Shown piece after piece: positions 42,979 to 51,872 of a stretch of 64,000 nucleotides of DNA; position 1 is the stretch's first letter; each line of letters opens with the position of its first letter. The stretch is from Pantanalinema sp. Its GTDB lineage: Bacteria > Cyanobacteriota > Sericytochromatia > S15B-MN24 > UBA4093. The DNA lies in contig DATNQI010000035.1 of assembly GCA_036704125.1 (NCBI GenBank), forward strand, positions 32,974-96,973. The letters run 5' to 3'. Under the pieces are notes generated by a model. The model made no database searches. It had not been told where the DNA came from and was given only the letters and a program-made list of their open reading frames with translations. The position numbers and the translations under genes were made by a program.

Positions 42979-43902
42979 ATGGCGAAACTGATCTTGTCTG
43001 GGGATCTGAGCATTTTCCGCATCGAAATGGTGGTGCGGATCCTCGAGGCGCTCAAGTTTGATGGCGAGGTGGCGCTCGAGGCGATCGAGCGTGGCACCCT
43101 CTTCATGCTGCAGGGCAAGGTCGTGGGCGCGCGGGTCGCCATGCACGAGGGAATGGCGGCGCTGGTCCCGATGGTCGCCCAGCGCGTGGGGACCTTCTCG
43201 GTGCGCCAGCTTTCGGCCGACGAGGTGACGCGCCACGCGGACCTTGCGGCGCTGCCGGACAACGCCGCGATCTTCCGCCAGGTCCATGCCCTGCTCGCGC
43301 AGGGCCGCTTCGCCTCGGTGCCCCCTGCCCAGGGCGCCCCCCAGCCGGCCCCCGCGAGCCCGGGTCATGCGAGCGCTGCGCCTGCGAGCCCCGCCCAGCC
43401 CGCGCGGCCCAAGCCCACGGCGACCGGACCGCTCGCGCGCATCCCCGAGCTGACCGACAAGGGCAAGGTCACCCTTCGCTCGATCCAGACCAACTTCGCG
43501 CTGCGCGGGGTGCAGGTCGACGCGGACACGTGGCGGGTCCTCGCCAAGATCGACGGCCAGCAGACCCTCTTTTCGATCAGCGAGCTGATCGGCATCACCG
43601 GCGAGCGCTACGGCCAGGCGGTGGACCAGCTCCTGGCCGACGGCTACATCCGGTTCCGGGTCCACGATCCCACCCTCGAGCAGCTCACCAAGCGCACCGA
43701 GTCCAAGTTCCGCTTCGGTGAGTACATGGTCGCCAAGGGCGTCATCACCGAGGTCCAGCTGGAGGGAGCCCTGCGCCGCCAGCAGGAGCTCGCGCGGCGC
43801 GGCCGCTACATGTGGCTCGGCGAGATCCTGATCGAGATGAACTACGCCCGTCCCAGCCACGTGCAGGAGGCGCTCGCCGTCCAGAAGCGCATGGGCGGCT
43901 AG
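42979..43902 (+). CDS. DUF4388 (PatA-type) protein with C-terminal PilB-N-like domain
   Basis: 307 aa. Residues 1-75: DUF4388-like N-terminal domain (ILSGDLSIFRIEMVVRILEA, GTLFMLQGKVVGA). A Pro/Ala linker (~115-145). Residues ~150-225: winged-helix-like part (LRGVQVDADTWRVLAKIDGQ, ISELIGITGERYGQAVDQLL). Residues ~235-307: FRFGEYMVAKGVITEVQLEG and GEILIEMNYARPSHVQEALA, matching the helical MshEN-type N-terminus of the PilB-like protein at 38789-40453. DUF4388 proteins occur in cyanobacterial and myxobacterial signalling and gliding systems. Its stop shares CTAG with the convergent gene. Confidence 0.78.
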   Translation: MAKLILSGDLSIFRIEMVVRILEALKFDGEVALEAIERGTLFMLQGKVVGARVAMHEGMAALVPMVAQRVGTFSVRQLSADEVTRHADLAALPDNAAIFRQVHALLAQGRFASVPPAQGAPQPAPASPGHASAAPASPAQPARPKPTATGPLARIPELTDKGKVTLRSIQTNFALRGVQVDADTWRVLAKIDGQQTLFSISELIGITGERYGQAVDQLLADGYIRFRVHDPTLEQLTKRTESKFRFGEYMVAKGVITEVQLEGALRRQQELARRGRYMWLGEILIEMNYARPSHVQEALAVQKRMGG

Positions 43903-44135
43903 ACGGCTTCTTCCTTCTGTCTTTCGAGCAAGGGCGCGGTGGTGCGGGTCGAAAGGCGCGGTCCGTTTCTGTAAGCGGCGCGCGCCGAGACCGGCGGCTC
44001 CTTGCGGAGCTCGCTTGCGATCGCCATCAGCACGACCCCCAAGCCGAACAGCCAGTGCCCCCAGAAGGGCGAGGTGAGCGCCGCGCAAAAAAGCATGAGC
44101 CAAAGGGCGTTGCCGATGGATTGTTTCTGGTTCAT
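43899..44135 (-). CDS. small membrane protein
   Basis: 78 aa with two hydrophobic segments (GNALWLMLFCAALTSPFWGH; WLFGLGVVLMAIASELRK) and a basic tail. AGGAG 5 bases before the ATG. No family recognised. It is convergent with the DUF4388 gene (stops overlap) and divergent from mutS. Confidence 0.6.
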   Translation of the reverse strand: MNQKQSIGNALWLMLFCAALTSPFWGHWLFGLGVVLMAIASELRKEPPVSARAAYRNGPRLSTRTTAPLLERQKEEAV

Positions 44136-44287
44136 GTTCTCTCCTGGATCGTCGTAGTCCTATTATTCACCGGATCCGGGAAAATGTACGTATATTTTTC
44201 GGGTTATTTTTGCTCATCTTTCGTGAGCGCCGTATGGGCGCCCGGCGAGAATCGTGCCTCCTGCCGCAACACCCGGCCACCAGGAGG

Positions 44288-44293
44288 TAGAAT
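44288..44293 (+). promoter_or_regulatory. candidate -10 box of mutS (TAGAAT)
   Basis: GGTAGAATG, with the -10 hexamer ending 32 bases before the GTG start. The -35 is weak (CTGCCG at 44261, 21-base spacing). Confidence 0.4.
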
Positions 44294-44325
44294 GGGGTTG
44301 ATTCCCTGATTCTCGGAGGACGCCC

Positions 44326-46890
44326 GTGCAGCCCCAGTACTCGCCCATGATGACCCATTACCTCTCGTTGAAGGAGCAGCACCCGGACGTGCTCCTCTTC
44401 TACCGGATGGGCGACTTCTACGAGATGTTCTTCGACGACGCGGTGCTCGCGAGCCGCGAGCTCGAGCTGACGCTCACCAGCCGCGAGGGCGGTGCCGGCG
44501 GCAACCGCATTCCCATGGCGGGGATCCCGCACCATGCGGCCGAGGGCTATCTGGCCAGGCTGATCGAGCGCGGCTACCGGGTGGCCATCTGCGAGCAGGT
44601 CGAGGATCCCAAGCAGGCCAAGGGGCTGGTCAAGCGCGAGATCGTCAGGTTCGTCACCCCGGGCACGGTCCTCGAGTCGAGCTTCCTCTCCGAGAAGCAG
44701 AACAACTACCTGGCCGCCATCGTGAAGGGCCCCGCGGGCTTCGGCCTCGCCTACTGCGACGCCTCGACCGGCGAGTTCCGCGCCACCCAGATCGCGGATC
44801 CTTCCGCGGTGGCCGGTGAGCTCGCGCGCATCGCCCCGGCCGAGCTTTTGGTGCCCGTCAACCCGGGCGTCTGGCAGAACATGGCCTGGGGCCGCACGCC
44901 GGGCCGTCTTGCTCCCTCCCAGCTCGATCCGGCCTGGGAGGGCCTCTTCCCCGAGGGCCTCAACCTCACGCCGCGCCCCGACTACGCCTTCAACCTCGAG
45001 AAGGCCCGCGCGCAGATCCTCGCCCAGTTCAGGCTACAGAGCCTGGAGGGCTTCGGCCTGCCGGAGCTGCCGCTCGCGACCATGGCGGCCGGCGCGATGC
45101 TCGGCTACATCGGCGAGACCCAGAAGGCACAGCTCGCCCTCTTTTCGGGCATCCACACCTACCGCCTCTCGGAGTACATGCTGCTCGACCCGGCGACCCG
45201 TCGCAACCTCGAGCTGACCCAGACCGCCCGGGACGGCGCCTGGAAGGGCTCGCTGCTCTCGGTGCTGGACGAGACCCGCACCGCCATGGGCGGCCGCAAG
45301 CTCCGCCAGTGGCTGCTGCACCCCCTGCTCGACGCGGCGGCCATCGGCGAGCGGCACCAGGCGGTCGCCGAGCTCGCCGCGGGTGCCGGCCTGCGCCTGC
45401 GGCTTGCGGAGCAGCTCGGCGGCATCCGGGACCTGGAGCGCCTCACCAGCCGCGTGGCGGCCGGCACGGCGAACGCGCGGGACCTCATCGCGCTGCGCGA
45501 CAGCCTCGAGGCCCTCCCCGCCGTGGTCGAGCTGCTGACTTCGACCCAGAGCCCGGCCCTGCGCGCACTGCAGGCGATCCCCTCCGAGATCCCGGCCCTG
45601 GCGCTGCGCATCCGCGAGACCCTGGTCGATCACCCGCCCATCTCCTTGACCGAGGGGGGCATGGTCCGCGACGGCTTCAGCGCCGAGCTCGACGAGACGC
45701 GCGCGCTGTTGGGCGACAGCAAGGACTGGCTTGCGACCTTCGAGGCCCAGGAGAAGGAGCGCACGGGGATCCGGAGCCTGAAGGTCGGCTACTCCAAGAC
45801 CTTCGGTTACTTCCTCGAGATCACCCACGCCAACAGGGACCTGGTGCCCGCCGACTACCAGCGCAAGCAGACGCTCGTCAACGCCGAGCGCTACATCACC
45901 CCGGTGCTCAAGGAGCGCGAGAGCGCCATCCTGACGGCACAGGAGCGCATCGGGCACATGGAGTACGAGGTCTTCTCCGCCCTGCGCTCGGCGCTCGCCC
46001 CCTGGGTGAGCGAGCTCCAGGCGATCGCCTCGCACGTGGCGGCCGTCGACGTCTTCGTGGGCTTCGCCGAGGTGGCGGTGCGCCAGGGCTTCTGCCGGCC
46101 GGTGGTGGACGACTCGACGGTCCTTGCGATCGAGGCGGGCCGCCACCCGGTCATCGAGCAGCTGCTGCCCCCCGGCACCTTCGTCCCCAACGACACCCGC
46201 CTCGACACCGAGTCCAGCCAGCTCGTCATCCTGACCGGGCCCAACATGGCCGGAAAGAGCACCTTCATGCGCCAGATCGCGCTGATCGTCCTCATGGCGC
46301 AGGTGGGCTCGTTCGTTCCTGCTCGCTCGGCCCGCATCGGCCTGGTGGACCGGATCTTCACCCGCGTGGGCGCGGTGGACGACCTGGCGACGGGGCAATC
46401 GACCTTCATGGTCGAGATGAACGAGACGGCCAACATCCTCAACAACGCGAGCCCCCGCGCGCTGATCCTGCTCGACGAGATCGGACGGGGCACCTCGACC
46501 TTCGACGGGATCTCCATCGCCTGGTCGGTCAGCGAGCACCTGGCGACGCACGTCCGGGCCCGCACCCTGTTCGCCACCCACTACCACGAGCTGACGGCGC
46601 TCGCCACGAGCCAGCCGAGCGTCCGCAACTACAAGGTCCTGGTCGAGGAGACGGCCGACGAGGTGATCTTCCTGCGCCGGGTGGTGCCGGGCGGGGCCGA
46701 TCGCTCCTACGGCATCGAGGTCGCGCGCCTGGCGGGCCTGCCCGGGCCGGTGATCGACCGGGCGCGCCAGGTCCTCTCCGAGATCGAGCGCCGCAACCGC
46801 ATCTCGCTCTCCTTGCGGCAGGCGGCCATGGACGACGGGGCGAACGGGATCAGCCAGCTTCCGCTCTTCAGCGCGATCCAGCCGCTGTAG
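44326..46890 (+). CDS. mutS: DNA mismatch repair protein MutS
   Basis: 854 aa, full length, GTG start behind GGAGGA. Mismatch-binding domain with LLFYRMGDFYEMFFDDA (the Phe-x-Glu wedge is FYE at 32-34), connector, lever/clamp domains, and the ABC ATPase: Walker A LTGPNMAGKSTFMRQIAL near residue 637, signature DLATGQSTFMVEMNETANIL, Walker B ALILLDEIGRGTSTFDG, and the C-terminal HTH/dimerisation end. MutL is not in the window. A very strong terminator follows. Confidence 0.97.
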   Translation: MQPQYSPMMTHYLSLKEQHPDVLLFYRMGDFYEMFFDDAVLASRELELTLTSREGGAGGNRIPMAGIPHHAAEGYLARLIERGYRVAICEQVEDPKQAKGLVKREIVRFVTPGTVLESSFLSEKQNNYLAAIVKGPAGFGLAYCDASTGEFRATQIADPSAVAGELARIAPAELLVPVNPGVWQNMAWGRTPGRLAPSQLDPAWEGLFPEGLNLTPRPDYAFNLEKARAQILAQFRLQSLEGFGLPELPLATMAAGAMLGYIGETQKAQLALFSGIHTYRLSEYMLLDPATRRNLELTQTARDGAWKGSLLSVLDETRTAMGGRKLRQWLLHPLLDAAAIGERHQAVAELAAGAGLRLRLAEQLGGIRDLERLTSRVAAGTANARDLIALRDSLEALPAVVELLTSTQSPALRALQAIPSEIPALALRIRETLVDHPPISLTEGGMVRDGFSAELDETRALLGDSKDWLATFEAQEKERTGIRSLKVGYSKTFGYFLEITHANRDLVPADYQRKQTLVNAERYITPVLKERESAILTAQERIGHMEYEVFSALRSALAPWVSELQAIASHVAAVDVFVGFAEVAVRQGFCRPVVDDSTVLAIEAGRHPVIEQLLPPGTFVPNDTRLDTESSQLVILTGPNMAGKSTFMRQIALIVLMAQVGSFVPARSARIGLVDRIFTRVGAVDDLATGQSTFMVEMNETANILNNASPRALILLDEIGRGTSTFDGISIAWSVSEHLATHVRARTLFATHYHELTALATSQPSVRNYKVLVEETADEVIFLRRVVPGGADRSYGIEVARLAGLPGPVIDRARQVLSEIERRNRISLSLRQAAMDDGANGISQLPLFSAIQPL

Positions 46891-46894
46891 CTTC

Positions 46895-46941
46895 CCAGAC
46901 GATGAGCCCCGGCGCGATCCGCGCCGGGGCTCATCGTCTGG
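46895..46941. terminator. long perfect bidirectional terminator
   Basis: A 22-base stem: CCAGACGATGAGCCCCGGCG at 46895 with CG added, and its complement ending at 46941; loop ATC or shorter. Shared by mutS and the convergent lipoprotein. Unusually long for a simple terminator. Confidence 0.75.
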
Positions 46942-46946
46942 ACTGG

Positions 46947-49181
46947 TTAGTGGTACCTGAGGCGTCTTGCGATCAGCTTCTTGGTGCTGCTGAGCCAGAA
47001 GGCCATGCCGCCTTCGTCGGTGGGCACGAGCATGGGGCTCGTGCCCAGGTTCGCGATCGGCTGGGGCTCGCCCTTGAGGGTCCCGTCGGGGGCGATCGCC
47101 CGGACCATGGGGCGGGGCTTCGACTCGCCGTTGATGACCACGTTCTTGGTATAGGTCACCAGGAACTCGGTTCCGTTCCACGCGACGGAGGTGGGGTTGT
47201 CGAGCGGGTTCGCCGAGACGCCCGGGCCGATGTCGTCGACCTCGATCATCTTCGCCGCTACCGCCTTGTAGGGGCCGTCCTTGGTGTAGAGGTAGGCCTT
47301 GACCTTGCTGGTGTTCAAATCGACCGCAGCCGTCAGGTAGTGGGTCGCGTTGGTCGCAAGTGAGATGGAGCGATGACTGGAGCGCGGGAAGCCGCCACCG
47401 CTCCGGACGCTGCCGGAGGCGTCCTTGGCCATGGTGCCGTCGTCGTTGAACTCGATAAACTTGTCGTAGAGGATACCCGCATCCCCCACGAAGTGGAAGG
47501 CGGTGACGAACTTGCCCTCGGCATTGACCGTCATGCCGAAGGTATCAAAGGCGCTGTCGTTGACCGCTCGGACGATTCCAAGGTTGTCTCGAATGGTCAG
47601 GTAGTAGCTTGCGGTCTCGTTGATCGTCCCATCGCCGGCCACCGTCAGCATCTTGTAATTGAAGTAAAGCACCCCCGAGATGAGGCCATAGTAACTCACC
47701 ATGAAGGCGTTATCGTTGGCGGAAAGGTTGCTTAGGCGGTAAGGCTGGTCATAGGTCCGTGTTTGCTTGGGCGCGCCGGTCTGGAGGTCGACGCTCACGA
47801 GGCCGAAGCCATTCTCCAGGGTGTATGCGATCACCGCCGTCTGGCCCTGCACCGCAACGCGCACCATGCGGATGGTGTCGCGGAAGGCGGCCGGGGTCGA
47901 GTGGTGGGTCGCGGCGATGAGCCCGTTCTTGCTGAAGAGCTGCCAGTGGACGCGGTTGTCGGTTTTGTCGAACCAGGTCCCGATGAAGCGATTGTCGTCG
48001 ATCTTCGCGACCGAGAGGCCGCCTGCCGGGTTGCTCGCGGGATCGCCCGGGGCACGGTCGGGGTCCGACAGGCCGATCAGGGTGCCGGCGGGCGGAGCGA
48101 CGATCACCTTGCGGGTTGCCGTGACGTTGCCGGTTTTGGCGGTGATCGTGTCCTCGCCGAAAGCCGCGACGCCGTTCGAATTGGCCTGGTAGGCCCCGGT
48201 TACCGGGTTGATCGCGCCGACGGCGGCGCTGGAGTTGGACCACTTCGCCTTCAGAAAGCTCTTGTAGTTGTCCGAACTGTCGTAGCCGTTGGCCTGGAAG
48301 GGAAAGCTCTCTCCGAGCCAACTGCGTATGACCCCGTCGCCGAGGAAATCGTCCAGCGCCTGGTCTTCGCCGCCCTTCACTGGCGTGAGGGTGAAGCTCT
48401 TGATCTCCTGGAAAGATGTGGTCGTGCTCGGGACGCCATTGACCCGAATGAAGAGGTTGCCGCTGCCCGCCCCCTCAGGAACGGTGAAGCTCAGTTTGCT
48501 GCCGACGACATCCGCGTTTTCCGCCGTGACGATCTTGCCCGAGGGGAAGACCACCTCCGGCAGGCCGCTGGAGGGCCAGGTCAGGTTCTCGCCGACGAGG
48601 AAGAGCTGTGCGCCATTGCCCGCGTGATCGGTGCTGGTCAGGAAATTCTCGTAAAGCGAAAGGCCCGAGATCGTCGGGGCATACTCGGCATCCAGGGGCA
48701 AGGGCACCGGCGTCTTCTGGTTCCACTTGATCTCGATGCCGGTCTTGACGGCTTTTGCGACGAGCTTGCCCGAGGGCACGATCTTTTTGGTCTGGAGATC
48801 CTCGCCGAAGTCCTCGTAGGCCTCGACCTTCACCTTGTAGCCGTTGCCCTCGTTCAGGAAGATCTCGCGCCGCGCCGGGTCGGTGCCCTGCTCGGGACGC
48901 TGGATCAGCTCGTAGTAGACCTGGTTGTCGTTGGCGTCCGCGATCCCGAGGAGCAGGGCCTTGGTGGTCTTGGGGATCACCTGGGCGTTGAAGCCGGGCA
49001 GGCTCCGCTCGGGCCACTTGACGGCGATCGATAGGCTGCCCTTGCGCGCCTGCGCGTCCTGCTGGAGAGCGCCCCCTTGAGAGGCGCCGCCCTGGGTGGT
49101 GGGCAACTGGATCACGCCGGCGGGGCGGCACCCGACCAGGAGGGTGAAGCTGATGAAGAGCGCGACTTTCTGGATGTTCAT
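46947..49181 (-). CDS. large lipoprotein with IPT/TIG-like domain
   Basis: 744 aa with lipobox LLVGC (Cys 18) and a Gln/Gly/Thr-rich linker. N-terminal region (about 50-160) resembles carbohydrate-like beta domains (SLSIAVKWPERSLPGFNAQV). An IPT/TIG-type repeat follows (SGLSLYENFLTS, GAQLFLVGENLTW, GNLFIRVNGVPSTT), then a second Ig-like unit (YKSFLKAKWSNSSAAVGAIN) and a C-terminal repeat region, possibly a beta-propeller (VSYYGLISGVLYFNYKMLTV, TSVAWNGTEFLVTYTKNVVI). Surface or periplasmic; ligand unknown. Nine bases after the upstream lipoprotein gene, so co-transcribed. AGGAG site. Confidence 0.75.
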   Translation of the reverse strand: MNIQKVALFISFTLLVGCRPAGVIQLPTTQGGASQGGALQQDAQARKGSLSIAVKWPERSLPGFNAQVIPKTTKALLLGIADANDNQVYYELIQRPEQGTDPARREIFLNEGNGYKVKVEAYEDFGEDLQTKKIVPSGKLVAKAVKTGIEIKWNQKTPVPLPLDAEYAPTISGLSLYENFLTSTDHAGNGAQLFLVGENLTWPSSGLPEVVFPSGKIVTAENADVVGSKLSFTVPEGAGSGNLFIRVNGVPSTTTSFQEIKSFTLTPVKGGEDQALDDFLGDGVIRSWLGESFPFQANGYDSSDNYKSFLKAKWSNSSAAVGAINPVTGAYQANSNGVAAFGEDTITAKTGNVTATRKVIVAPPAGTLIGLSDPDRAPGDPASNPAGGLSVAKIDDNRFIGTWFDKTDNRVHWQLFSKNGLIAATHHSTPAAFRDTIRMVRVAVQGQTAVIAYTLENGFGLVSVDLQTGAPKQTRTYDQPYRLSNLSANDNAFMVSYYGLISGVLYFNYKMLTVAGDGTINETASYYLTIRDNLGIVRAVNDSAFDTFGMTVNAEGKFVTAFHFVGDAGILYDKFIEFNDDGTMAKDASGSVRSGGGFPRSSHRSISLATNATHYLTAAVDLNTSKVKAYLYTKDGPYKAVAAKMIEVDDIGPGVSANPLDNPTSVAWNGTEFLVTYTKNVVINGESKPRPMVRAIAPDGTLKGEPQPIANLGTSPMLVPTDEGGMAFWLSSTKKLIARRLRYH

Positions 49182-49190
49182 CAGGTTCTC

Positions 49191-50744
49191 CTATTCGATG
49201 ACCAGATCGAGGCTGCCCTGGTGGACGACCGGGATGGTGACGGGCAGGGTGAGCGAAGGATTCGCGACGGACCGGACCGTCACGGTGGCGTCACCCTCCG
49301 CGGCACCCGGCTTGATGGTGACCTTGCCGTCGGCGCTCACCGAGAGCCGCGCATCGCTCGTGGACCACGTGACGGGGTAGTCCCTGACGCTTCCGCCGCT
49401 GAGCTCGGTCCTGGCTTGCAGCTGAACCCAGGTGCGCTTCGGATCAAGCGGATCCTGACCCAGCGGGTAGGCGGCCAGAGGCTGGACCGGGTTGGGCGTG
49501 ACCAGTAGCTTCGAGAGCTGGGGGAGGAGCCTGACCACGAGCTGCCCCTCGACGTTGCCTGAGCTGGCCTTCACCGTCGCGGCGCCCTGATTGAGGCCTT
49601 GCAGCTTGCCGTTCGCATCGATGGTGGCCAGCTGCGGCACCAGCGAGCTCCACGTGACGCTCGCGTTCGGGACGATGGCCCCGGCCGGGTCGAGGGCCCG
49701 TACCACGTAGCGGCGCGAGAGGTTAAAGGCCAAGTAATCCTCGTCCGGCACCGAGGCCGTGGCGTCCTTGGCCGCGTTCTCCTGGGGCTGGGGGAAGATG
49801 TCGAGCGTCTTGATGACCTTGAAGGTCTTGGTGCCGCTGTCGAAGCCCGCCGACTTGACCAGCACCTGGGCGGTGGGCGTCGAGAGCTCCGGCACCTTCA
49901 CCTTGAGCGTGGTGTCGGACTCCTCGAGCACCTGGGCCTGGATGCCGTTGAAGAGGACCTGAGGTTTCTTGCCCAGCGAGACCGAGAAGTCCTGGCCGGT
50001 GATGGTGACGACCTGGTCCGCGCCGCCGTTGTCGGGCGAGAGGGCCGCGAGCTTCGGAACCTTGAAGTCGAGGAGGATCTCGGGCGCGCGGGTCACCTGC
50101 TTGGAGGTGACCGCGACCTTCGGGGCTTCGCCCCGGCCCATGTCGGTGTGCATGCCGACCACTCGGAACTCGCCGGGCGGCACGTTGGGGATCTCGTAGT
50201 TGCCGGCGTCGTCCGCCTTGGCGACGTAGCCCGTGCCGGGGATGAAGACGTCCACCCCGAGCATGTTCTTGCTGGGTTCGGTCTTGACCGTGCCCACGAT
50301 CCGGCCGGTGTAGGCGAGCTTGAGCTCGACCTTCGGCGAGGCGCTGGAGACGGCCATGGTGATGGCCTTGATGTCGTCCTGAAGGATGGCCTCGATGTTG
50401 AGGTCGCGCCCTTCGGGGTTGGAAAGGGCGAAGTTGCCCTTGCTGTCGGTCCTGGCCTCGATGGGGCCCCCCGCAAGCGTGCGGTAGCCCGATGCGTTGT
50501 TGCTGACGATGCCCGCCGCGTTGTTGCTCACCAGGTAACCCTTCACCTGGACGTTCGCAGCCGGCTTGCCCGCAAGGTCGAGGACCTTGCCCGTGAAGCT
50601 GCTGGCGGGGAGGGTGGAGCCGGGGATGCGGCCGACCCCGTTGCCGGAGTCGCCGGTGCCGTCTTGAGCGGTGGTGAGCAAGGCGTCGCAGCCCCCCACT
50701 GCCAGGGCAGCCGCGACCATCAGCGAAAGCACTGTCTTTCTCAC
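49191..50744 (-). CDS. lipoprotein with carboxypeptidase-regulatory-like, IPT/TIG and Big2-like domains
   Basis: 517 aa from a GTG with GAGGGG 6 bases upstream. Lipobox ALAVGGC (Cys near 19). Two CarboxypepD_reg-like units (FTGKVLDLAGKPAANVQVKG; GRIVGTVKTEPSKNMLGVDV then IPNVPPGEFRVVGMHTD), an IPT/TIG domain (LAALSPDNGGADQVVTITGQ), and two bacterial Ig-like (Big2) units (SSLVPQLATIDANGKLQGLN, ATVKASSGNVEGQLVV; TWSTSDARLSVSADGKVTIK). Probably a surface-exposed adhesion or scaffolding protein. Heads the two-gene lipoprotein operon. Confidence 0.8.
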   Translation of the reverse strand: MRKTVLSLMVAAALAVGGCDALLTTAQDGTGDSGNGVGRIPGSTLPASSFTGKVLDLAGKPAANVQVKGYLVSNNAAGIVSNNASGYRTLAGGPIEARTDSKGNFALSNPEGRDLNIEAILQDDIKAITMAVSSASPKVELKLAYTGRIVGTVKTEPSKNMLGVDVFIPGTGYVAKADDAGNYEIPNVPPGEFRVVGMHTDMGRGEAPKVAVTSKQVTRAPEILLDFKVPKLAALSPDNGGADQVVTITGQDFSVSLGKKPQVLFNGIQAQVLEESDTTLKVKVPELSTPTAQVLVKSAGFDSGTKTFKVIKTLDIFPQPQENAAKDATASVPDEDYLAFNLSRRYVVRALDPAGAIVPNASVTWSSLVPQLATIDANGKLQGLNQGAATVKASSGNVEGQLVVRLLPQLSKLLVTPNPVQPLAAYPLGQDPLDPKRTWVQLQARTELSGGSVRDYPVTWSTSDARLSVSADGKVTIKPGAAEGDATVTVRSVANPSLTLPVTIPVVHQGSLDLVIE

Positions 50745-50847
50745 TGTTTTCCCCTCAGTCCAGAAACATGGTTGCGCACGGGGCATCGACAAGGCACGCT
50801 TGTCATGTTTATGCCCAGCGAGGGGAGTTTTTATGAAATCGCCGTGC

Positions 50848-51810
50848 TCAGCGGCGCTGGCCCTCGGTGTAAGGGAGCCCCGGGTTGCCGAGGACCATGC
50901 GGTTGAGGCTCTTGGCGAAGCCCAGGCGCGTGTCCGGGAACTCCTCGCCCGCACGCTTGACCTGGAAGAGGTGGGCGTCCACCGTGTCGGCGTGGTGGAC
51001 GATGAAGGCCTCGGCGGTGCGGGGTTCGACCGGCGAGCCGTACTCCAGTCGGCCCTGGTGGCTCAGGATCACGTGCAAGAGGTTGGTGGCCTTCTCGGAG
51101 GGGATGTCGCCCTGCTCGGCGATCGCCCGGCGCACCAGCGCGTAGCCGAGTGCCACGTGGCCGATCATGTTGCCCACCTCGGTGAAGCCGATCTCGTCGG
51201 CATCGAAGGCGTACTCCTCGATCTTGCCCACGTCGTGCAACAGGGCGCCCGCCACGACCACGTCGCGATCGATGCCGTCCTCGGAAAGGCACAGCCCCAG
51301 CGCCCGGCGCACGACCGTGAGGTTGTGCTCCAACAGGCCGCTCAGGAAGGGGTGGTGGTGCGTCTTGGCCGCAGGGGCGCGCTGGTAGGCCTCGGCCGTG
51401 GCGGGATCCTCGATGAGCAGGCGCGAGAGCATGGCGCGCAGCCCGGGATCCGCGATCGAGGCGACGACGGCGCTCAGCTCGGCGACCATCTCGCAGAGGG
51501 GCCGGCGGGAGACGGGCAGGAACTGCTCGGGCGGGAACTGGTCGCGCGGGAGGATCTCGTAGCGCGAGACGACGAACTGCGGGGCGTCCTTGTGCAGCTT
51601 GACCTCGCCGCTCAGGCGCAGGTAATCGCCGTTCTTGAAGTCGATCCGCCCCGTCCAGATGACGCAGGCGATCGCCCCCTGGCCGTTGGTGGCCCGGAAG
51701 ATGTGGAAGCCGCCGTCGGAGTCCTTCTTCTTGAACTCGCGCAGCTGGGTCACGCGGGCGACGTAGTCGGTCGGGCGATCGCCGATCTTGGGCAGGGTCG
51801 GGGCGGACAA
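50848..51810 (-). CDS. yhaM: YhaM-type 3'-5' exoribonuclease (OB + HD domain)
   Basis: 320 aa from TTG 51810, chosen because AAGGAGG lies 6 bases before it; the in-frame ATG at 51828 overlaps that site. N-terminal OB fold (GGFHIFRATNGQGAIACVIW, GEVKLHKDAPQFVVSRYEIL). HD domain: HHHPFLSGLLEHNLTVVRRA and the HD pair in VVAGALLHDVGKIEEYAFDA; LLHVILSHQGRLEYGSPVEP supplies the C-terminal metal ligand His. RNA/ssDNA-degrading metalloenzyme by family. 62 bases after folC. Confidence 0.8.
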   Translation of the reverse strand: MSAPTLPKIGDRPTDYVARVTQLREFKKKDSDGGFHIFRATNGQGAIACVIWTGRIDFKNGDYLRLSGEVKLHKDAPQFVVSRYEILPRDQFPPEQFLPVSRRPLCEMVAELSAVVASIADPGLRAMLSRLLIEDPATAEAYQRAPAAKTHHHPFLSGLLEHNLTVVRRALGLCLSEDGIDRDVVVAGALLHDVGKIEEYAFDADEIGFTEVGNMIGHVALGYALVRRAIAEQGDIPSEKATNLLHVILSHQGRLEYGSPVEPRTAEAFIVHHADTVDAHLFQVKRAGEEFPDTRLGFAKSLNRMVLGNPGLPYTEGQRR

Positions 51811-51872
51811 GGCGGGCCTCCTTGGCATGGCGCAGCGGGAAGCCTCGATCCTACCATGGCTTTCGGGCCGCC

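Noticed and set aside
50764..50810. Nested hairpins before the lipoprotein gene as a c-di-GMP riboswitch
   Set aside because: The conserved GEMM core bases and tetraloop were not found; only the generic inverted repeats are present.
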